Assembly: GCA_965662365.1 (NCBI GenBank)
Contig: CBFIHR010000111.1
Coordinates: forward strand, 1-10,963
Direction of reading: 5' to 3'
From: CAWVWD01 sp965662365
Lineage (GTDB): Bacteria; Bacteroidota; Bacteroidia; Chitinophagales; Saprospiraceae
Length of the DNA stretch: 10,963 bases
Part shown: positions 5,970-10,963 of the stretch, piece after piece
How positions within the stretch are numbered: the stretch's first letter is position 1
Layout: every line of letters starts with the position of its first letter
Position numbers and translations under genes: made by a program
Notes under the pieces: model-generated
Seen by the model: the letters and a program-made list of their open reading frames with translations, nothing else
Databases searched by the model: none
What the model was told of the DNA's origin: nothing

Positions 5970-8081
5970 TTAATCAATAACTTTCCCAAAAATCCGAACA
6001 AATAAAAATAATACCACTAAACCGATAGCAAAATTGATAATAGCCGGCAGCCCAAAGACAATTGACGTGTACCCCAAAATAATACTTACAATTCCGACTG
6101 TCAAGGCGTACGGCAACTGTGTTCGAACGTGATCAATATGATTACAATCGGAAGCCAAAGAACTCAAAATCGTTGTATCCGAAATCGGTGAACAATGATC
6201 ACCAAAAACAGATGCGGCCAAAACTGTCGCAATAACGTTGTATAAAATCGGTAATGCTTCTGCGGTTTCGTAGCCATTTGCCATACAAATCGCCCAAGTT
6301 GCAGGAATCGCAATCGGATACAATATCGCCATCGTACTCCAACTCGAACCTGTCGAAAAGGCTATCGTTCCTGCTAAGATGAAGATTACACCTGGCATAA
6401 ATGCCGGCGGCAAAGAATCTTGCAAAGTTGACGTTAAGAATGTTGCGGTGTTTAATTCTTCGGTTAATGTTCCCAACGACCAGGCTAATGCTAAAATTAT
6501 CAAAGCTGGTAACATCGTTTTAAATCCAGCTAACATCGTATTCATCGTATCTTCGATTTTCATAATTCTACCGCCGATTGTCAATAAAATTCCTAAAATT
6601 AAACCGGACAACGATGCCCAAATCAACGCAACATACGAATCTGCATTGCCAATCAAAATACCTAAACGCTCAAAAAAACTAATACTTTCGCTATCACTTA
6701 ATAAGTCTAAATTTGCCCAGATTGCTCCCATCGAACTATCGCCTTTATAACCTAAATCGACCAAACTCGCCAACGACGTATCCAGACCAGTTGCCACCAA
6801 ACCAACAATAGTCACTGAAATCACAGCAGCCACCGGAATCACGGCATTATACCAATTTAGAGGAGCATTTTTTACTGGGGCTAAGTCTTCCATATCACCT
6901 TCTGAAGTAGCCTCCCCTCGTTTTTTGGAGACCTCGCCAGTTGTTCTGGCTCTGACTTCTGCCTTATACATCGCACCATAATCTCGACGTGTAAAAATCA
7001 AAATTAAGATAAATCCTAAGGTTAATATTGGATAAAAAGAGTACTGTAAAGAAGAAAGAAAAACAGAATACGCTCCCGGTACTTCCTCCATGCCTGCCAA
7101 ATTTTGCATATTGTCTTTGATGTATCCCAGCTCAACGCCAATCCAAGTCGTGATAAATGCAATCGCTGCTACAGGTGCAGCCGTACTATCGACAATATAC
7201 GCCAATTTCTCACGAGAAATTTTGAATTTATCCGTTACCGGTCGCATCGTATTTCCGACAATTAGCGTATTCGCATAATCATCAAAGAAAATCGCAACGC
7301 CCAAAAACCATGTTACCAATTCGGTACTTCGAGGTGTTTTGGCATATTTCGATAAGCGTTTTACAACGCCGGCCATTCCTCCGTTTCGAGAAATAATCGC
7401 CACCATTCCACCAATCATCAGCGAAAATAACAAAACCGATAAATGCCCACCATCGCTTAATGCTCCAATAATATAAGTTTGAACTACATCAAAAAGGCTC
7501 AACACAATCGAAATTGGATCAAATCGCATTCCGTTCACAATAAACGCTCCTGCCCAAATTCCTACAAAAAGTGAAATAATCACTTCCTTAAATAACAATG
7601 CTAAAATAATCGCTACCAAAGGCGGCACAATCGACAACCAAAGCGGAATATATTTGATACGATAAGGATTTGTGACGTCATCTTGCGGCGAAATATGCAC
7701 CAAACGGTAATCGCTGTAACTGCTTCCTTTGCTCAATAAAATCAATTTTCCGTCGCCGATTTCCATCGGAATTTCCGTTTTGCAATCCTCAAAAATAACT
7801 TCTGTTGCCGCTCCGTTTATACCAATTGTCGCCTTTCCATTCAATAAAACATCAGAACAAGTCGTATAAATTTCCAAACGCTCCACCCCTTCTTTGTTCA
7901 ATACATTGACATAAAATTGCTCCGAGATTATTTCAATTTCCTCTATTGTTTCCTTTTCGCTTGTCGTTATAATAGAATCCACTAACGGAATTGTATCGTT
8001 ACCCATTCCTGTCGTATCACTTTGTGCAACTACTACATTGATTGAAAATAAAAACACTAAAAGGTAGTTAAGGTATTTCAT
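5970..8081 (-). CDS. NhaC-family Na+/H+ antiporter with an exported N-terminal domain
   Basis: The product has 703 residues. Residues 1-19 form a cleavable-looking signal peptide ending VVVA before QSD. A periplasmic segment of about 120 residues follows, beta-rich in appearance and with two cysteines (C75, C100) that could pair. From about 145 onward it is a polytopic membrane protein with roughly a dozen segments. This part carries family motifs of the NhaC-type antiporters (Pfam PF03553): FFDDYANTLIVG (265-276), STAAPVAAI (299-307), TGSSWSTM (577-584) and FGDHCSPISDTT (626-637). A hydrophilic cytoplasmic loop lies about 365-405. Such proteins exchange Na+ for H+ for pH and sodium homeostasis; some relatives exchange other substrates such as malate/lactate or amines, so the ligand is not certain. 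The typical NhaC lacks the leading domain. The gene lies 104 bases below mgsA and 87 above the dehydrogenase. No TAnnTTTG was found before it, so readthrough from mgsA is possible. Confidence 0.88.
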   Translation of the reverse strand: MKYLNYLLVFLFSINVVVAQSDTTGMGNDTIPLVDSIITTSEKETIEEIEIISEQFYVNVLNKEGVERLEIYTTCSDVLLNGKATIGINGAATEVIFEDCKTEIPMEIGDGKLILLSKGSSYSDYRLVHISPQDDVTNPYRIKYIPLWLSIVPPLVAIILALLFKEVIISLFVGIWAGAFIVNGMRFDPISIVLSLFDVVQTYIIGALSDGGHLSVLLFSLMIGGMVAIISRNGGMAGVVKRLSKYAKTPRSTELVTWFLGVAIFFDDYANTLIVGNTMRPVTDKFKISREKLAYIVDSTAAPVAAIAFITTWIGVELGYIKDNMQNLAGMEEVPGAYSVFLSSLQYSFYPILTLGFILILIFTRRDYGAMYKAEVRARTTGEVSKKRGEATSEGDMEDLAPVKNAPLNWYNAVIPVAAVISVTIVGLVATGLDTSLASLVDLGYKGDSSMGAIWANLDLLSDSESISFFERLGILIGNADSYVALIWASLSGLILGILLTIGGRIMKIEDTMNTMLAGFKTMLPALIILALAWSLGTLTEELNTATFLTSTLQDSLPPAFMPGVIFILAGTIAFSTGSSWSTMAILYPIAIPATWAICMANGYETAEALPILYNVIATVLAASVFGDHCSPISDTTILSSLASDCNHIDHVRTQLPYALTVGIVSIILGYTSIVFGLPAIINFAIGLVVLFLFVRIFGKVID

Positions 8082-8138
8082 TTATGTTGGTTTTGATTGA
8101 TTTTGTTTTGAAATATGCTCTTATGAAAGGTAGATTTT

Positions 8139-8171
8139 AAGTTTACTAAAGCTTAAAACTTTAGTAAACTT
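8139..8171. repeat. Long perfect inverted repeat between mgsA and the antiporter gene
   Basis: AAGTTTACTAAAG (8139-8151) is exactly complementary to CTTTAGTAAACTT (8159-8171), giving a 13-bp stem with a 7-base loop. It begins 14 bases after the mgsA stop. On the minus strand no T-tract follows (AAAATCT), so it is not a classical terminator. It could be a weak terminator, an mRNA end stabiliser or an operator for the antiporter gene. Confidence 0.6.
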
Positions 8172-8185
8172 GTATTTTGATAAAA

Positions 8186-8548
8186 TTAAGACCGTAAACC
8201 GCCAATAATTAATCTCGCTGTTGCCGGATTTGTCGCTAACGGAATGTTGTGAACATCACACAACCGCATCAACATTAATACATCGGGTTCGTGCGGGTGT
8301 TTGTCCAATGGATCACGAAAGAAAATCACCGCATCAATTTTTTTCTCCGCCACCATCGTAGCAATTTGGGCATCGCCGCCCAAAGGCCCAGAAAGCAATC
8401 GAGTCACCTCAAAACCGGCTCGTTCAATATGGCCGCCAGTTGTACCTGTTGCAAAAAGGGTTGATTCATTCAAAATCATTTGGTGACTCAAAATAAAAGC
8501 CACCATGTCTGCCTTTTTACCATCGTGTGCGATAAGTGCTAATTTCAT
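8186..8548 (-). CDS. mgsA: Methylglyoxal synthase
   Basis: The 120-residue cytoplasmic enzyme turns dihydroxyacetone phosphate into methylglyoxal and phosphate, a glycolytic bypass used when phosphate is short or sugar phosphates build up. Key residues align with E. coli MgsA at an offset of about 12: H8 in AHD, the phosphate-binding ATGTTG loop (33-38), S53 in LSGPLGGD, catalytic D59, D79 in FFRDP, H86 and D89 in HPHEPDV. The conserved NIPLATNPATA (101-111) also matches. It is shorter than the E. coli enzyme (152 residues) because the N-terminal extension and C-terminal tail are missing, but the catalytic core is complete. The ATG at 8548 is preceded on its strand by an A-run and then heptad tandem repeats. 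It is divergent from the DUF3810 gene and leads a minus-strand group with the antiporter and dehydrogenase. Confidence 0.95.
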   Translation of the reverse strand: MKLALIAHDGKKADMVAFILSHQMILNESTLFATGTTGGHIERAGFEVTRLLSGPLGGDAQIATMVAEKKIDAVIFFRDPLDKHPHEPDVLMLMRLCDVHNIPLATNPATARLIIGGLRS

Positions 8549-8552
8549 TTTT

Positions 8553-8587
8553 TAGTGATTAGTGATTAATGATTAGTGATTAGTTAC
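8553..8587. repeat. Heptanucleotide tandem repeat upstream of mgsA
   Basis: The 7-bp unit TAGTGAT occurs at 8553, 8560 and 8574, with a one-base variant TAATGAT at 8567 and a degenerate fifth unit TAGTTAC at 8581. On the coding strand the units lie directly upstream of the A-run before the mgsA ATG, so they occupy its leader or promoter. Confidence 0.8.
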
Positions 8588-8683
8588 CAAAAAGATTAGT
8601 CTATGAGTAAGATGTACACCTTTCATCAACTTTTTACTAATTACTCCCGAGATTTCGGGACAAGTAACGTACTAATCACTAAT
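8572..8683. repeat. Imperfect inverted-repeat element in the divergent mgsA/DUF3810 region
   Basis: ATTAGTGATTAG (8572-8583) is exactly complementary to CTAATCACTAAT (8672-8683). The next four bases, TTAC (8584-8587), also pair, with GTAA (8664-8667), after a 4-base insertion. Within it lies the hairpin TCCCGA-GATT-TCGGGA (8645-8660), flanked by near-identical copies of TACTAAT(T/C)ACT at 8635-8645 and 8670-8680. The arrangement resembles a small non-coding mobile or palindromic intergenic repeat. No transposase is present. It fills nearly the whole space between the two divergent genes, where both promoters must lie. Confidence 0.6.
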
Positions 8684-8704
8684 TTTAGCAATTATAATTA
8701 AAAT

Positions 8705-9775
8705 ATGCAATACAATAAAAAATATCGTTGGATTTACTTAGCGTTAATCACAATAATTATTCGTTTTGTGGTCGGCTTTTTTCCGCAGGTAGTCGAAATC
8801 GCTTATTCGAGAGGTCTTTTTTTAGGTATCCGCTGGTTAATTGATAACACAACAGCTCGTTTACCTTTCCCTGTTTTATATATTTTTTTAGGAATCATCG
8901 GTTCGTTGCTGGTACGAGTTAGTCGCCGTTGGCTGCGATTATTACAACAAAAACAACTGACTCGCAGTGATATTTTATTACCAATTGCCAATTTTTTTAG
9001 CATCACAATTGTACTTTTTTTAATACTCTGGGGATTTAATTATGCTCGACAACCTTTAGAAAATCAACTGGCATTAAACCCCAAAAAACTTAACTTACAG
9101 CAGATTATATCTGAAACAGAAAGAGCGACCAAAGCCGCTAAATTCGCTCGGCAACAAATTCCAAATGCGGACACTAATGCTTTGACACACAACTTCTTAC
9201 CACCAAATTTAGAAGATACCATGCGACAACTTTTGGTAAATGTGCTAAAAACATACAACTATCCAACCGTTGGTAAAATGCGTGGCCGAATCATTTACCC
9301 CAAAGGGTTTTTGATGCGTTTAGGGGCTTCCGGAATCTATCTGCCATGGATAGGCGAAGGACACGTTGATGGTGCATTGACGGCCGCTCAACTTCCCTTT
9401 ACAATAGCACACGAATTAGCACACGGTTATGGTTTTGGTGACGAGGGCAGTTGTAACTTTTGGGGCTATGTCGCTTGTATGGCTTCTGATCATCCAGTTA
9501 TTCGTTACTCTGGCGAGTTCGCTTATTGGCGATATATCGCAGCCGAATATAAGTATTTTAAGCCCGAAAAATATGAAATATTTCGAGCCGAAAACCTTAG
9601 TCGAGGTATGTATAATGATTTAGAACTGATGTATGATAATCGTGATAAATATCCCAACCTTATTCCTTTTCAAAATCAAGCTTACGATACGTACTTAAAA
9701 TTTCAAGGCGTCGAAGAAGGTATCGAAAGTTATAGTCGAATGGTGCTTTTAGTAAACGCCTGGAAAAGTAGATAA
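8705..9775 (+). CDS. DUF3810-family membrane protein with an HExxH zinc-protease motif
   Basis: The product has 356 residues. Three hydrophobic segments near 8-28, 54-72 and 92-112 anchor it in the membrane, and the remaining C-terminal two-thirds is soluble. The motif AHELAHGYGFGDEG (235-248) contains HExxH (H236, E237, H240) with a nearby acidic residue, E247, that could be a third zinc ligand. This is the arrangement of a gluzincin-like metallopeptidase. The C-terminal motif GIESYSRMVLLVNAW (339-353) and the preceding SGIYLPWIGEGHVD (209-222) match what I remember of DUF3810, a Bacteroidota family without a settled function. Peptidase activity is inferred from the motif only. The ATG at 8705 is preceded by AT-rich sequence with no Shine-Dalgarno, and no TAnnTTTG element was found. 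It is transcribed away from mgsA and stands alone; the next feature is a tRNA with its own promoter. Confidence 0.88.
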   Translation: MQYNKKYRWIYLALITIIIRFVVGFFPQVVEIAYSRGLFLGIRWLIDNTTARLPFPVLYIFLGIIGSLLVRVSRRWLRLLQQKQLTRSDILLPIANFFSITIVLFLILWGFNYARQPLENQLALNPKKLNLQQIISETERATKAAKFARQQIPNADTNALTHNFLPPNLEDTMRQLLVNVLKTYNYPTVGKMRGRIIYPKGFLMRLGASGIYLPWIGEGHVDGALTAAQLPFTIAHELAHGYGFGDEGSCNFWGYVACMASDHPVIRYSGEFAYWRYIAAEYKYFKPEKYEIFRAENLSRGMYNDLELMYDNRDKYPNLIPFQNQAYDTYLKFQGVEEGIESYSRMVLLVNAWKSR

Positions 9776-9842
9776 GCGTTGGCCATTGAAAAAACAGTTT
9801 TCAGTAAAATCATAATTATAAGGAAGATTTAAAAAATTGAAT

Positions 9843-9850
9843 TATCTTTG
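9843..9850 (+). promoter_or_regulatory. Predicted -7 promoter element of tRNA-Leu
   Basis: TATCTTTG is a full match to TAnnTTTG on the correct strand. Transcription would start near 9857, about 50 bases before the mature tRNA. A well-placed -33 TTG is not seen. Confidence 0.55.
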
Positions 9851-9905
9851 TGGAAATTTTGAACGCCTAAATAAATTATAGTTGATATTTCAGGCTTAAA
9901 AAATT

Positions 9906-9989
9906 GCCCACGTGACGGAATTGGTAGACGTGCAGCGTTGAGGTCGCTGTGTCCGAAAGGACGTGCAGGTTCGACTCCTGTCGTAGGCA
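9906..9989 (+). tRNA. trnL: tRNA-Leu (anticodon GAG)
   Basis: The class II cloverleaf can be folded by hand. It has a 7-bp acceptor stem, the D arm ACG/CGT, and the anticodon stem CAGCG/CGCTG around the loop TTGAGGT with anticodon GAG at 9940-9942. The long variable arm is GTCC-GAAA-GGAC and the T arm is GCAGG-TTCGACT-CCTGT. It reads CUC/CUU leucine codons. The discriminator base is A (9989) and CCA is not encoded. The acceptor stem has one C-A mismatch (fourth base C9909 against A9985); the usual partner would be G. A promoter lies upstream and a strong terminator downstream, so it is a single-gene transcript. Confidence 0.96.
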
Positions 9990-10008
9990 CTTCCAAATTA
10001 ACAACAAC

Positions 10009-10049
10009 AGCGATAAAATATTGATATTCAATGTTTTATCGCTTTTTTT
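10009..10049 (+). terminator. Rho-independent terminator of tRNA-Leu
   Basis: AGCGATAAAATATTG (10009-10023) pairs with CAATGTTTTATCGCT (10029-10043), a 15-bp stem with one G-U pair and a 5-base loop. It is followed directly by six T (10044-10049) after the stem's last T. It starts 20 bases after the tRNA. Confidence 0.9.
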
Positions 10050-10575
10050 ATTTTATTAAAAACTATTTGGGAAGTGTTTTTTATTCAACCTTATATTACT
10101 TCGCTTCAATCAGCCCTTTTTTAAGAAGATTAGCGGCCGATAAAAACACATCAAGTTTGATTCAAAGGATTACTTAGCGACTGTTTTTATATGAATCTTA
10201 GCTTGAAAAATAACACCTAATTACAAACACAATACCCTCTCCTCTTCAAAATAACTTCGAGTAAAGGGTAAAACTCAATCACTCGCTTAATATTTTATAT
10301 TCTTATTTAATAAAAAATGTTTAGTCAATAGCAAATCTGCACGACCCTATTTAATTTTACTTAAAACCTAAGACAAAATATCCAGCAAAAATAATGGTGA
10401 CGTTTGGTATATACTTATTTTGCAACTGACGCAAGGAGAACATACCGTAAGAGGATTTTTTTTAGGTAGAAAGAGGACAAAAGCCAAAGTGAAGGGATAA
10501 TTTGGGCGACAATTTGAGAATAATGCCAAATCTTAAAAAAGGATTTCATCTACTTTTCTAAAAAATGCTCTTTTA
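10050..10575. other. Gene-poor stretch between tRNA-Leu and the cas6 terminator hairpin
   Basis: No intact gene is visible on either strand. The best open stretch is on the plus strand at 10372-10500: 42 codons with no ATG, ending with a basic tail GRKRTKAKVKG and a TAA. On the minus strand, 10161-10096 encodes 21 codons (IKLDVFLSAANLLKKGLIEA and one more) before a TAA. Both are too short to name and may be gene remnants or chance. No direct repeats of CRISPR type and no copy of the tRNA 3' end were seen. Confidence 0.4.
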
Positions 10576-10626
10576 AAAAGCACAAAAAGCAGGTATTTTT
10601 ACTTGTTTTTCGTGCTTTTATTTTTT
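10576..10626 (+). terminator. Strong rho-independent terminator before cas6, probably bidirectional
   Basis: A 20-bp stem (10576-10595 with 10600-10619), with one A-C mismatch and two G-U pairs, closes a TTTT loop. A six-T tract follows at 10621-10626 on the plus strand. On the minus strand an A/T-rich run with TTTTTT near 10560 could also support termination. No complete plus-strand gene precedes it closely, so it either ends a transcript I cannot identify, ends a minus-strand transcript, or insulates the cas6 locus. Confidence 0.8.
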
Positions 10627-10688
10627 ATCCCTAATTCTTAATCTAAAAACCCTTATCTTATACGCTACATAAAAACATTACTATAAAG

Positions 10689-10963
10689 ATGAGAATAAAT
10701 TTAAGCCTCAAAACCGAAAAAAATAGCCTATTACCATTTAATTATGAGTATGCTATATCTGCATGGATTTATAAAACCTTAGCAAAAGCGGATATCAACT
10801 TCGCAACCTGGCTACATGATAAAGGGTATCAATCTGATAATAGCTATCGTAACTTCAAGCTATTTACTTATAGTAAGATTCAACCATACAAACCGTATAA
10901 AGTCTTACCCAAAAAAGGAATTTTGATAGAAACGGGTATGGCCAAGCTCACTTTATCTTTTTT
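10689..10963 (+). CDS. cas6: CRISPR-associated endoribonuclease Cas6, N-terminal part (cut by the window edge)
   Basis: An open frame from ATG 10689 runs 91 codons to the right edge. Cas6 cuts the long CRISPR transcript inside each repeat to give guide RNAs in type I and III systems. The N-terminal RAMP/ferredoxin-like half is easily recognised: beta strand MRINLSLKTEK, the PFNYEYAISAWIY helix region (16-28), FATWLHDKGY (38-47), and FKLFTYS (56-62). Against Pyrococcus furiosus Cas6, Y28, H43 and K57 fall where the catalytic Tyr31, His46 and Lys52 sit, so the active site looks intact. A full-length protein would be about 220-270 residues; the C-terminal glycine-rich loop lies outside. A terminator lies 62 bases upstream and no TAnnTTTG element was found between. 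The start is the first ATG and begins exactly at the conserved strand. The system subtype cannot be told from this piece. Confidence 0.93.
   Translation, partial: MRINLSLKTEKNSLLPFNYEYAISAWIYKTLAKADINFATWLHDKGYQSDNSYRNFKLFTYSKIQPYKPYKVLPKKGILIETGMAKLTLSF

Noticed and set aside
8553..8587. Heptad repeats as the beginning of a CRISPR or iteron origin
   Set aside because: The units are only 7 bp and contiguous, without spacers, DnaA boxes or a replication gene; a simple tandem repeat explains them.
8553..8683. Intact insertion sequence in the divergent region
   Set aside because: The element is about 130 bases with no transposase frame and no clear target-site duplication; at most a non-autonomous repeat.
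9784..9805. Small hairpin TGAAAA-AACAG-TTTTCA behind the DUF3810 gene as a terminator
   Set aside because: The stem is only 6 bp of mostly A-T pairs and no T-tract follows; too weak to call.
10096..10161. Minus-strand frame of 21 codons with protein-like sequence LSAANLLKKG, faintly like an S4 RNA-binding start
   Set aside because: It is limited by a stop directly upstream, has no start codon, and is too short to separate from chance in AT-rich DNA.
10050..10688. A CRISPR array upstream of cas6
   Set aside because: No unit of 25-40 bases recurs at regular spacing; only hairpin arms and unrelated short words are present.

Overview
The window is AT-rich bacterial DNA, most likely from the phylum Bacteroidota. 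Four things support this: a DUF3810 membrane protein (a family I know only from Bacteroidota), several upstream sites matching the Bacteroidota -7 promoter element TAnnTTTG, a general lack of Shine-Dalgarno sequences, and a lipoprotein and a signal peptide of the style common in this phylum. I cannot name the genus; Saprospirales-like is only a guess.

Layout. Positions 1-284 hold no intact gene, only a short open frame without a start and a terminator hairpin. Six genes follow on the minus strand: a long-chain acyl-CoA synthetase (285-2120), a TPR protein with an unrecognised N-terminal domain (2350-3372), a small cysteine-containing lipoprotein (3934-4299), a succinate-semialdehyde-type aldehyde dehydrogenase (4425-5882), a NhaC-type Na+/H+ antiporter carrying an extra exported N-terminal domain (5970-8081) and methylglyoxal synthase (8186-8548). 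A repeat-rich divergent intergenic region (8549-8704) separates these from a plus-strand DUF3810 gene with an HExxH zinc-protease motif (8705-9775). Next come a tRNA-Leu(GAG) with its own promoter and terminator, about 640 bases with no convincing gene, a strong terminator hairpin, and the first 91 codons of a cas6 CRISPR RNA endonuclease gene, cut by the right edge.

How the parts relate. Most of the window is ordinary core metabolism: fatty-acid activation, aldehyde oxidation, ion and pH homeostasis, and the methylglyoxal bypass. mgsA, the antiporter and the dehydrogenase lie in one direction with gaps of about 90-105 bases and could be partly cotranscribed, although the dehydrogenase has a good promoter of its own. 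Two of these three genes have short tandem repeats directly in front of the start codon (10 bp x3 and 7 bp x4), which could change expression by slippage.

The clearest sign of a specialised system is at the right edge. The cas6 start, with all three candidate catalytic residues visible, marks the beginning of a CRISPR-Cas locus lying mostly outside the window. No CRISPR array and no other cas gene is visible here. I did not find an entirely new system inside the window.
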